DNA of 64,000 nucleotides, from assembly GCF_021390675.1 (NCBI RefSeq), contig NZ_JAJEJV010000004.1:62001-126000 (forward strand). Reading direction: 5' to 3'. This document shows positions 27,627-35,537 of the stretch, one piece after another. The DNA comes from Dyella sp. 2HG41-7. GTDB lineage: Bacteria > Pseudomonadota > Gammaproteobacteria > Xanthomonadales > Rhodanobacteraceae. The position numbers were made by a program, and so were the translations under genes. Below the pieces are notes generated by a model, which did no database searches, was not told the origin of the DNA, and saw only the letters and a list, made by a program, of their open reading frames with translations. Numbering within the stretch: position 1 is the stretch's first letter; each line of letters opens with the position of its first letter.

Positions 27627-29438
27627 CTAAAGCACGCCTGCGCCAAGGTCTGCCGCGACGGCATTGCGACGGAACAAGCCGAACAACTCGCGACCCATGC
27701 CGTGTTGATGCCTGGAAAGATCTTCGACGGCGAGGCTGCGCGCGGCGAATTCTTCCGCGTTGACCAACACCTCGAGCGTTCCTTTCACCGCATCCAGACG
27801 AACGATGTCGCCATCGCGCACTTTTGCGATAGGGCCGCCATCGTCCGCTTCGGGCGTGACGTGAATCGCGGCAGGCACACGCCCGCTTGCGCCTGACATG
27901 CGACCGTCGGTGACGAGCGCGATGCGATGCCCGCGATCCTGCAATACGGCGAGCGTCGGCGTGAGCTTGTGCAGTTCCGGCATGCCGATCGCGCGCGGAC
28001 CTTGAAAGCGCACGACCGCGACGAAATCGCGATTGAGCTCGCCGCGATCGAAGGCGCGCTTTATTTCATCCTGATCGTGAAACACGATGGCGGGCGCTTC
28101 GATCACTTGGCGATCTTCCGGCACCGACGACACCTTGATCACGGCGCGGCCGAGATTGCCGTGCAACATGCGCAAACCGCCGTCCGTGCGAAACGGCTCG
28201 GCCACGCCGCGCAACACGCCGCGATTGCCGCTTTCCTTCGACACCGGCATCCAGGTCAACACACCCGAAGCATCGAGCGACGGCACTTTGGCGTAGCCGG
28301 AAAGATCCGTCCCCGCGACGGTGCGCGCATCGCCGTGCAGCAAACCCGCGCTCAGCAATTGATCGATCAGGAACGCCATGCCGCCGGCATCGTGGAATTG
28401 ATTCACGTCGGCGTAGCCGTTCGGATACACGCGCGCCAGCAACGGCACCACCGACGACAGCGCATCGAAATCTTCCCAGCGCAGCGCGATACCCGCCGCT
28501 TGCGCCATCGCCACCAGATGCAGCAAATGATTGGTGGAGCCACCCGTCGCATGCAGGCCGACCACGCCGTTGACGATTGCGCGCTCGTCGACAATCTGAC
28601 CGATCGGCAAATGCTCGCCCGCCTTGCCCAACGCCGCGCAACGACGCACCGCTTCGGCGGTGAGCGCATCGCGCAGCGGCGTATCCGGCGCGACAAAACT
28701 CGCGCCTGGCAGATGCAGACCCATGATCTCCATCAGCATCTGGTTGGAATTGGCGGTGCCGTAGAACGTGCACGTACCGGCCGAGTGATACGACGCCGCT
28801 TCCGCTTCCAGCAATTCGTCGCGATTGGCTTTGCCTTCCGCGTACGCCTGGCGCACTTTGGATTTCTGTTCGTTGCTGATACCGCTGGGCATCGGACCGC
28901 TGGGCACGAACACACCGGACAGATGTCCGAAGCTCAACGCGCCGATCAACAAACCCGGCACGATCTTGTCGCAGATGCCCAGATACAGCGCACCGTCGAA
29001 CATATCGTGCGACAGCGCGACAGCCGTGGTCATCGCGATCAAATCGCGCGAAAACAGCGACAACTCCATACCCGCGCGCCCTTGCGTCACGCCATCGCAC
29101 ATCGCCGGAACGCCGCCAGCGACTTGCGCAGTGAAACCCGCTTCGCGCGCTACATCGCGAATAAACGTGGGATAGCGCTCGTACGGCTGATGCGCCGAGA
29201 GCATGTCGTTGTACGAAGTGATGATGGCGATATTCGGCGCATGGCCTTCGCGCAGCGCGGTTTTGTCTTGCGCATTGCATGCCGCAAAACCATGCGCAAG
29301 ATTGCCGCAGGAAAGACGCCCGCGATGCGGACCGTCGATGGTGGCGGCATGAATGCGATCGAGATAGGCGGCGCGCGTGTCGCGGCTGCGTTCGCGCAGG
29401 CGCTCGGTCACTTCGGCGATGACGGGATGCAAACTCAT
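27627..29438 (-). CDS. edd: 6-phosphogluconate dehydratase
   Basis: Iron-sulfur dehydratase of the Entner-Doudoroff pathway, converting 6-phosphogluconate to KDPG. 603 residues from the ATG at 29438 (GGAG 8 nt upstream; start [14 protein letters not shown]). IlvD/Edd motifs are clear: [56 protein letters not shown] and [35 protein letters not shown] and [20 protein letters not shown] follow. Cysteines in ACNAQDK, PAMCDGV and GTCTFYG are the probable cluster ligands. It is flanked by pgl upstream and eda downstream, all minus strand. Confidence 0.97.
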   Translation of the reverse strand: MSLHPVIAEVTERLRERSRDTRAAYLDRIHAATIDGPHRGRLSCGNLAHGFAACNAQDKTALREGHAPNIAIITSYNDMLSAHQPYERYPTFIRDVAREAGFTAQVAGGVPAMCDGVTQGRAGMELSLFSRDLIAMTTAVALSHDMFDGALYLGICDKIVPGLLIGALSFGHLSGVFVPSGPMPSGISNEQKSKVRQAYAEGKANRDELLEAEAASYHSAGTCTFYGTANSNQMLMEIMGLHLPGASFVAPDTPLRDALTAEAVRRCAALGKAGEHLPIGQIVDERAIVNGVVGLHATGGSTNHLLHLVAMAQAAGIALRWEDFDALSSVVPLLARVYPNGYADVNQFHDAGGMAFLIDQLLSAGLLHGDARTVAGTDLSGYAKVPSLDASGVLTWMPVSKESGNRGVLRGVAEPFRTDGGLRMLHGNLGRAVIKVSSVPEDRQVIEAPAIVFHDQDEIKRAFDRGELNRDFVAVVRFQGPRAIGMPELHKLTPTLAVLQDRGHRIALVTDGRMSGASGRVPAAIHVTPEADDGGPIAKVRDGDIVRLDAVKGTLEVLVNAEEFAARSLAVEDLSRHQHGMGRELFGLFRRNAVAADLGAGVL

Positions 29439-29528
29439 TTCAAACTCCAGCCGAAATAATTCGGCATCGATACTTTGTGGCTGGCAGACCAAGCATCATT
29501 TCCCCAGCCATATTCAGTGACTCCTCAC

Positions 29529-29647
29529 CGTCATTCCGGCGAAGGCCGGAATCCAGTTTGAATACGCTGTGCGAAGCACTCAAAAACTTATTTCGTGTGC
29601 TTCGCACAACATGTTTGTACTGGATTCCGGCCTTCGCCGGAATGACG
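29529..29647. repeat. 119-bp dispersed element with 29-bp perfect inverted ends
   Basis: CGTCATTCCGGCGAAGGCCG and following bases (29529-29557) are the exact reverse complement of 29619-29647. Inside lies a second perfect 12-bp pair, TGTGCGAAGCAC (29568-29579) with GTGCTTCGCACA (29597-29608). The whole element folds as one long cruciform in the 236-bp pgl-edd gap. The GTCATTCCGGC motif is of a kind widely dispersed in proteobacterial genomes. Confidence 0.85.
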
Positions 29648-29674
29648 AGCGGTTTAATTGCGGCGCATTACCCA

Positions 29675-30370
29675 TCACGGCGACCAATAAATATCCAACT
29701 GCCTCTCCGCGCGCAGCACGCTGCCAATAGGCAGATGGCTCTGCGGTTGCTCGGCGCGCTGCAACACCTCGCGCTTGTCGTCGCCCTGGATATGCAGATA
29801 CAGCGTGCGCGCCTTCAACAACACTGGCAGCGTGAAGGTGATACGCGGCTCGCCGGCGCCCGGCGCACGCATCGGCAGCACCAGTGATGTGTTGGACGTA
29901 TCGAGCGCTTCGCTCAAACGATCGCCACCGGGAAAGAACGACGCGGTATGCCCGTCCGGTCCCATGCCAAGCACGATCACGTCGAACGGCTGCTTGAGCG
30001 CGGCGACGCGCGTGCGCACTTCGCCAATGCCCGCTTCCGGCGTGGGCGTTTCCACGTACAACGGCATGAACTCGGCGTCCGCGGCTTTGTGTTGCAGCAG
30101 CAGGGATTCCACCATGCGCGCGTTGGAGCGCTCATCGGTATCGGGCACCCAGCGCTCGTCCACCAACGTGACGGTGACGCGCGACCAATCAAGCGATTCG
30201 TTCGACAACGCTTCAAACAAACGCTTGGGCGTGCTGCCGCCCGATACCGCGATCACCGCTTCGCCGCGCGCATGGATGGCCTCGCGCAATTTGCCGGCGA
30301 TGCTGGCCGATAACGCCTTGGCCAGCGCCTGACCGTCTTCGAATGTATGCAAGACGTCTTGCGTGTTCAC
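29675..30370 (-). CDS. pgl: 6-phosphogluconolactonase
   Basis: Hydrolyses 6-phosphogluconolactone made by Zwf. 231 residues from a GTG at 30370 that overlaps the zwf stop by 4 bp (GTGA), with GAGG just upstream, so translation is coupled. Longer in-frame sequence lies inside zwf. The glucosamine/galactosamine-6-phosphate isomerase-type fold is shown by AVIAVSGGSTPKRLFEAL, TVTLVDERWVPDTDERSN, DVIVLGMGPDGHTASFFPG and ITFTLPVLLKARTLYL. It is the second gene of the zwf-pgl-edd-eda series. Confidence 0.96.
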   Translation of the reverse strand: MNTQDVLHTFEDGQALAKALSASIAGKLREAIHARGEAVIAVSGGSTPKRLFEALSNESLDWSRVTVTLVDERWVPDTDERSNARMVESLLLQHKAADAEFMPLYVETPTPEAGIGEVRTRVAALKQPFDVIVLGMGPDGHTASFFPGGDRLSEALDTSNTSLVLPMRAPGAGEPRITFTLPVLLKARTLYLHIQGDDKREVLQRAEQPQSHLPIGSVLRAERQLDIYWSP

Positions 30371-31857
30371 GCTTCGTGATCCTCGTCCCACGTGCGACCG
30401 TCGCGTTCGATCAAAGCGACAGCGGCGCTCGGGCCCCACGTGCCGGAGGTGTACGGCCGCGGGGCTTCACCGCTCGCGGCCCACGCCGCAAGAATCGGAT
30501 CGGCCCAGTTCCATGCCGCTTCTACTTCGTCGCGACGCATAAACAAGGTGGGATTGCCGCGCACGACGTCGAGCAGCAAGCGCTCATACGCATCCGGCTG
30601 CTGCACGCCGAACGCTTCGGCAAAGCTCATATCCAGCGGCACATGGCGCAAACGCAAACCACCGGGGCCCGGGTGTTTGATGGTTAGCCACAACTTCACG
30701 CCTTCGTCCGGTTGCAGACGTAGCACCAAACGGTTCTGGCCAAGCGGACCTGCCGATGCGGCGAAGATCGAATGCGGCACCGGCTTGAACGCCACCACGA
30801 TTTCCGACACGCGCTCAGCCAGACGCTTGCCCGTGCGCAGATAGAACGGCACCCCGGCCCAACGCCAGTTAGCGATTTCCGCCTTCAACGCAACAAAGGT
30901 TTCGGTGCCGGATTTTTCGACTTTCGATTTGCTGTCGGCGTTCAAATCTTCGATGTAACCGGGCACGCTTTGCCCTTCGGCCGCGCCCGCGCGGTATTGG
31001 CCGCGCACCGTAAGTTGCGCCGCGTTGCCTTCGTTGATGGGCTTGAGCGAGTGCAGGACTTTGAGCTTTTCGTCGCGCACCGCATCGGGCGACAACGACG
31101 ACGGCGGCTCCATCGCCACCATGCACAACAGCTGCAGCATGTGGTTCTGCACCATGTCGCGCAGTGCGCCGGCATGGTCGTAATACGGACCGCGGCGGCC
31201 GACGCCCAGCGTTTCGGCCACGGTGATCTGCACATGGTCGATGTGGCCGGCGTTCCACAGCGGCTCGAACAAGGCGTTGCCGAAGCGCAGCGCCAGCAGG
31301 TTCTGCACCGTTTCCTTGCCGAGATAGTGATCGATGCGGAAGGTTTGCGATTCCGCGAACACGCGACCCACGTCGTCGTTGATGCGATTGGCGCTGGCCA
31401 GGTTGTGGCCGATCGGCTTTTCCAACACCACGCGCGACTTGCCCTGGTTGAGGCCGTAGCTGCCCAGTCGCTCGCAGATATCCACGAACAGATCGGGCGA
31501 CGTGGAGAGATAGAACACGCGCACGTGGTCGGGTTCTTTGGCCATGAACTTGGCGAAATCGTCCCAGCCGGCGTCTTTGCGCGCGTCGAGAGGGCGATAG
31601 CTCACCAGCTTGAGGAAGGCGTCGAGTTGGTCCGCTTGCGAGGCCGCCGAGCCGTTGAGGGCGCCGCGAATCTGCGCGCGGTAGCCGTCGTCGTCCAAAC
31701 CTTCGCGCGCGACGCCGACGATGCGGCTGCCTTCCGGTATCTGGCCGTCGGCAAAGCGGTGGAACAGGGCAGGGAGCAATTTGCGCACGGCCAGGTCGCC
31801 AGTGCCGCCGAAAATCACCAAGTCGAACGTATCGACCGGTAGAGCAGGTGCAGTCAC
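30367..31857 (-). CDS. zwf: Glucose-6-phosphate 1-dehydrogenase
   Basis: Oxidises glucose 6-phosphate to the lactone with reduction of NAD(P)+. 496 residues, starting at GTG 31857 behind AGAGGTGAG. The Rossmann motif VIFGGTGDLAVRKLLPAL lies near the N-terminus (GGTGDLA at 17-23), EKPIGHN at about 146-152, and the signature RIDHYLGKE at 174-182 with the active-site Asp-His. It is the first gene of the Entner-Doudoroff operon, with the GntR/HutC gene divergent. Three phased TACCA repeats 60-90 bp upstream are candidate operators. Confidence 0.97.
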   Translation of the reverse strand: MTAPALPVDTFDLVIFGGTGDLAVRKLLPALFHRFADGQIPEGSRIVGVAREGLDDDGYRAQIRGALNGSAASQADQLDAFLKLVSYRPLDARKDAGWDDFAKFMAKEPDHVRVFYLSTSPDLFVDICERLGSYGLNQGKSRVVLEKPIGHNLASANRINDDVGRVFAESQTFRIDHYLGKETVQNLLALRFGNALFEPLWNAGHIDHVQITVAETLGVGRRGPYYDHAGALRDMVQNHMLQLLCMVAMEPPSSLSPDAVRDEKLKVLHSLKPINEGNAAQLTVRGQYRAGAAEGQSVPGYIEDLNADSKSKVEKSGTETFVALKAEIANWRWAGVPFYLRTGKRLAERVSEIVVAFKPVPHSIFAASAGPLGQNRLVLRLQPDEGVKLWLTIKHPGPGGLRLRHVPLDMSFAEAFGVQQPDAYERLLLDVVRGNPTLFMRRDEVEAAWNWADPILAAWAASGEAPRPYTSGTWGPSAAVALIERDGRTWDEDHEA

Positions 31858-31918
31858 AACTCACCTCTTGCTGATGCTGGCTGGCCACGGGGATGCAGCC
31901 GCCGGGGAATGAGGATCG

Positions 31919-31944
31919 TACCAATGACATACCAGGCAATACCA
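31919..31944. promoter_or_regulatory. Phased TACCA repeats between zwf and the GntR gene
   Basis: TACCA occurs at 31919, 31930 and 31940, at 11- and 10-bp steps, so all three face the same side of the helix. An inverted TGGTA lies at 32032, 13 bp before the GntR start. The likely reader is the adjacent HutC-type regulator; this is inferred. Confidence 0.5.
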
Positions 31945-32048
31945 GTCCCCCCGACCATGCATTCGTATGCAAATTTCTCCTAAGCGGACGGACCCTGGCG
32001 GAAGACCCCGGTTGTGCGAGTGGTTCGGCATTGGTATGGTTCGCGCTT

Positions 32049-32801
32049 ATGCAGAATGCCCTTGCCGACGAATACCGGCGTCTGAGCCGCGAAACGAGCA
32101 CCCACCAGCCGCTGGCCTACCTGCGGCTGCGCCGGGCGATTCGCAACGTGATCCAGCATCGCGATATCGAACCAGGCCAAACGTTGCCAAGCGAACGTGA
32201 TTTATCGCAGGCCCTGGGTTTGTCCCGCGTGACGGTACGCAAGGCGATTTCCGGCCTGGTCGAAGAAGGCCTGCTGACGCAGCGTCACGGCGCAGGCACC
32301 TTCGTCGCCGAACGCATCGTCAAACCGATGTCGCGCCTCACCAGCTTTACCGAAGATTTGCGCGCACGCGGCCTGCATCCGCGCTCCGAATTTTTCGAAC
32401 GCAGCGTGGGCGAAGTGACGCCGGAAGAGTCGATGGCGCTGAATCTGTCGCCCGGCGTGCTGGTGGTGCGCCTGCATCGTGTGCGTTATGCGGAAGACGA
32501 ACCATTGGCGATCGAACGCAGCGTGGTGCCGGTAAGCGTCTTGCCGGATCCGCACGAAGTGCACGATTCGCTCTACGAAGCGCTGGAAAAACACGACTGC
32601 CGCCCCGTTCGCGCACTGCAGCGCCTGCGCGCCGTGTTGCTTGCTGCGCGCCAAGCGCGTCTGTTGCACGTGAGCGCCGGCAGCGCTGGATTGCATATCG
32701 AACGCCGCAGCTTTCTCGACGATGGCCGCGTGGTGGAGTTCACCACGTCGTGGTATCGCGGGGATATTTACGACTTTGTGGCCGAATTGCAGACGGATTG
32801 A
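32049..32801 (+). CDS. GntR/HutC-family regulator, probable controller of the Entner-Doudoroff operon
   Basis: 250 residues from the ATG at 32049; the in-frame extension to 31893 overlaps the zwf promoter region and is not protein-like. The winged helix is at about 20-88: PLAYLRLRRAIRNVIQHRDI, LPSERDLSQALGLSRVTVRK, then EEGLLTQRHGAGTFVAERI. The UTRA effector domain follows: LTSFTEDLRARGLHPRSEFF, LVVRLHRVRYAEDEPLAIER and a final VEFTTSWYRGDIYDFVAEL. UTRA domains bind small molecules, often phosphosugars. Its divergent position beside zwf suggests repression of zwf-pgl-edd-eda with relief by a pathway intermediate; the effector is not known. Confidence 0.9.
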   Translation: MQNALADEYRRLSRETSTHQPLAYLRLRRAIRNVIQHRDIEPGQTLPSERDLSQALGLSRVTVRKAISGLVEEGLLTQRHGAGTFVAERIVKPMSRLTSFTEDLRARGLHPRSEFFERSVGEVTPEESMALNLSPGVLVVRLHRVRYAEDEPLAIERSVVPVSVLPDPHEVHDSLYEALEKHDCRPVRALQRLRAVLLAARQARLLHVSAGSAGLHIERRSFLDDGRVVEFTTSWYRGDIYDFVAELQTD

Positions 32802-32879
32802 TGTCTTAGCTTTCTTCCTGAAACGAGGGAGAAATGCAAAGAAAATTGCTTCGATCACCCTTCTCCCGCTACAGTTCGC

Positions 32880-33096
32880 CCGTTTCGGGTGTCCCTTTGG
32901 GATGAAACGGGAAGCCGGTGCGCTGCTCATGCAGCAAGGCCGGCACTGCCCCCGCAACGGTAAGCGAGCCTTGAACCGCAGATAGTTGACGTCTGCGGAG
33001 CCTGCGAACGATCACGCGCCACTGTGCTTTGCATGGGAAGGCATCGTTCGACGACAGCCATACGCTGTCGCTCGCGAGTCCGGAGACCGGCCTGAA
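32880..33096 (+). ncRNA. Cobalamin (B12) riboswitch
   Basis: Conserved blocks appear in the right order: an upstream stem around 32882-32910, GGGAAGCCGGTG, then GCCGGCACTGCCCCCGCAAC and GGTAAGCGAG (32938-32967). GCCACTG is at 33018-33024, GGGAAGGC at 33035-33042, and the B12 box GAGTCCGGAGACCGGCC at 33076-33092. A small hairpin AGAGCC/GGCTCT follows at about 33110-33126. It precedes a BtuB-type receptor gene (33258), the standard target. Adenosylcobalamin binding should reduce expression. The leader between 33097 and 33257 holds the expression platform, and I see no clear U-rich terminator there. Confidence 0.95.
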
Positions 33097-33257
33097 ACAG
33101 AGCCTTAATGGCTCTTAGGTTCTGGTGCTCGCGGTGGGCGAGGTTCGGGATCGCGGCCGCGTTTTGTTTCCATGACCGCCTTCCGTTCCTTCATCGTCGC
33201 GCGCATCGGCTCATGACATTCTGAGCCGCGCGGGGACGTGCGGCGGGGAAACTTTCC

Positions 33258-35159
33258 ATGCTGTCGAAACAAACTACGCTCGCAACTGCCTTGTTACTCG
33301 CATTCGCCGCCCAGGCGAGTTATGCGCAGTCCACCAACGATCAAAACAGCACGCTTTCGCCGGTGATCGTCACCGCCACGCGCACGGCCATCACAGCCAA
33401 CGAAGCGTTGTCGTCGGTCAGTGTGATCACGCGCGAAGATATCGATCGCCTGCAACCGACTTCCATCGCCGATCTGTTGACCGGGCTACCGGGCGTTTCC
33501 ATCGGCCAACCCGGCGGCATCGGCGCGCAAACTTCGCTGTATCTGCGCGGCACCAATGCCACGCATGTGTTGGTGATGATCGACGGCGTGCGCATCGGTT
33601 CGGTGAGCATCGGCTTGCCGGCGTTGGAACAGATTCCGGTGAATGCGATCGATCGCATCGAAATCGTGCGCGGTCCGCGCGCGAGCCTCTACGGGTCGGA
33701 TGCGATCGGTGGCGTGATTCAAATTTTCACCAAGCACGGTCAGCCCAATGGCGGCATCTCGCCGTCGGTGAGCACTTCCGTCGGCAGTCACGGTTACGCA
33801 AACGGACAAGCCGGCGTTTCCGGCGGCGATACGCATCTTTGGTACAACGCGAGCCTCGGCGGCACCTATAGCGGCGGCATTCCCAATTGCCGCATGGGCG
33901 CGGCGGAAGTGGGCGTGGCGTGTTTCGTGGACGATCCGCGCAACGACGCATATCGCAACTGGAACGGTTTCGCCAACTTCGGTTATCGCTGGGACAACGG
34001 CACCGAACTTGCCTTCGATTGGTTGCGCAGCAAGAGCAACGCCGAATACGCCGGCAGCCCGTACAGCGGCAACGACGCCATCGAAGAACAATACGTCGCT
34101 GGCGCACGCCTGAGCTTTATGCCGTTGTCGATCTGGAAGGTGACGCTCAACGCAGGACAAAGTCGCGACGACGACGCCACGTTCTATCAAGGCACCTATT
34201 TCGGCCAGTATTACCCGCGCATCGGCACGGGCTATTTCGATTCGCGCCGCAACCAGGCGTCGTGGCAGAACGACATCACGTTGAGCACCGATCAGTTGCT
34301 GACCGTGGGCGTGGATTATCAGCAGGAGCATATCGCCAGCGACACGGCGTTCCAGCAGATCACGCGCGGCGATACCGGCACCTTTGCGCAATACCAGGGC
34401 ACGTTCGGCCAGAACGAAGTGCAGATTTCCGGTCGTCACGATCACAACGATCAATACGGCAATCACAACACCGGATCGGCGGCGTGGGGTTATCACTTCA
34501 CGAACGGCCCGGTGCTTTCGGTGAGCTACGGCACCGCGTTTCACGCGCCGACCTTCGACGACCTGTATTTCCCCGCGTTCGGCGGCGTGCCGACGGCCAA
34601 TCCGAATTTGCAGCCGGAAACTTCGCACAGCATCGAAGTCGGTTTGACGCAGCAGCTTCAGATCTGGAATTGGGGCGTCAATGCTTATCAGACCACGATC
34701 GACAATTTGATCGTGCTCGACAGCAACTTCGTGCCGCAAAACTTAAGCCGCGCGCGCATTCGCGGTATCGAAGGACAATTCGGTTTCCATCTGAACGATT
34801 GGCGCGTGCAAAGCTACCTCACGCTGCTGCAACCGAAGAACGACGACGGCGGTCCGGAAAACGGCAACCTGTTGCAACGACGCGCGCAGCGGACGGCGCG
34901 CGTCGATATCGACCGCAAACTGGGACAATTCAACGTCGGCGCCACGTTCTTCGCCTCCAGCAAGCGTTACGACGATATCGCCAATACGGAACGTATGGGC
35001 GGTTACGCCACCACCGATCTGCGCGCTAGCTACGCGTTCTCGCCGGGCTGGGAAGTGGAAGGCAAGCTGGCGAATGCGTTCGATCACCGTTACGAGACGG
35101 TGTATTACTTCAATCAGCTGGGGCGCACGTGGTATCTGACCTTGCGTTACAGCCCATAA
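33258..35159 (+). CDS. btuB: Vitamin B12 TonB-dependent receptor
   Basis: Outer-membrane cobalamin importer, 633 residues, with a signal peptide ending near ASYAQ (residue 24). TonB-box region SPVIVTATRT is at about 33-42. The plug is strongly BtuB-like: VITREDIDRLQPTSIADLLT, then LYLRGTNATHVLVMIDGVRI and EIVRGPRASLYGSDAIGGVI. A 22-strand-type barrel follows with GTAFHAPTFDDLYFP and LQPETSHSIEVGL. GGGGAAAC precedes the ATG. The upstream cobalamin riboswitch confirms the substrate assignment. No btuCDF genes are in the window. Confidence 0.95.
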   Translation: MLSKQTTLATALLLAFAAQASYAQSTNDQNSTLSPVIVTATRTAITANEALSSVSVITREDIDRLQPTSIADLLTGLPGVSIGQPGGIGAQTSLYLRGTNATHVLVMIDGVRIGSVSIGLPALEQIPVNAIDRIEIVRGPRASLYGSDAIGGVIQIFTKHGQPNGGISPSVSTSVGSHGYANGQAGVSGGDTHLWYNASLGGTYSGGIPNCRMGAAEVGVACFVDDPRNDAYRNWNGFANFGYRWDNGTELAFDWLRSKSNAEYAGSPYSGNDAIEEQYVAGARLSFMPLSIWKVTLNAGQSRDDDATFYQGTYFGQYYPRIGTGYFDSRRNQASWQNDITLSTDQLLTVGVDYQQEHIASDTAFQQITRGDTGTFAQYQGTFGQNEVQISGRHDHNDQYGNHNTGSAAWGYHFTNGPVLSVSYGTAFHAPTFDDLYFPAFGGVPTANPNLQPETSHSIEVGLTQQLQIWNWGVNAYQTTIDNLIVLDSNFVPQNLSRARIRGIEGQFGFHLNDWRVQSYLTLLQPKNDDGGPENGNLLQRRAQRTARVDIDRKLGQFNVGATFFASSKRYDDIANTERMGGYATTDLRASYAFSPGWEVEGKLANAFDHRYETVYYFNQLGRTWYLTLRYSP

Positions 35160-35179
35160 GCATGGTTCTTTGCGTTCGC

Positions 35180-35365
35180 TTCCTCTCCCTTTGGGACGCG
35201 GGGAGCGGCCATGAATGGCCGCGTTTTGAGGAGCGAGGAAGAGGATTGAGGTGAGGGGGTCAGTCTCGCTTCAAACGTGAAATGAACGAGTAACAGGCTC
35301 TAATTTCACGTCATCGCAAGAGTGTCCCCTCACCCCGACCCTCTCCCCGGAGGGGAGAGGGAGTG
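35180..35365. repeat. Composite dispersed palindromic repeat, intergenic copy
   Basis: About 186 bp with ends TTCCTCTCCC and GGGGAGAGGGAGT, an inner GCGGCCATGAATGGCCGC palindrome, GAGGAGCGAGGAAGAGG and CCCCTCACCCCGACCCTCTC. It has the same order of blocks as the copy inside lhr at 20182-20370. It fills most of the gap between btuB and the first RND gene. Confidence 0.85.
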
Positions 35366-35376
35366 AAAATGCGCCA

Positions 35377-35463
35377 TGCCTTTCGGCACGGCCGGACTTC
35401 AGGCACATTTACGGGGCTCGCTCCCCAGGCATAAAGGTGCCCATGAATGTGCCCTTCTTTTTG
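35377..35463 (+). promoter_or_regulatory. Candidate structured leader upstream of RND permease 1
   Basis: A 34-nt block at 35377-35410, including CGGACTTCAGGCACATTT, matches 31 of 34 positions of a block at 39035-39068 in front of the paralogous RND gene. TGCCT/AGGCA can form one stem. Alternatively GGCACATT (35402-35409) pairs with AATGTGCC (35446-35453) and is followed by CTTCTTTTTG, like an intrinsic terminator. The two stems share AGGCA, so they are mutually exclusive. This looks like an attenuator or riboswitch; no known class was recognised. Confidence 0.5.
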
Positions 35464-35537
35464 TTTGCGCCACGACCCGCGCTGGATGTGTGCGGGCGCG
35501 GCTTGCGTTGTGCTGACACCGTTGCGCGCGTGATGCG

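Noticed and set aside
27927-29459. 510-codon plus-strand frame opposite edd
   Set aside because: Antisense of a highly conserved dehydratase; composition is Arg/His-rich and no family is recognised.
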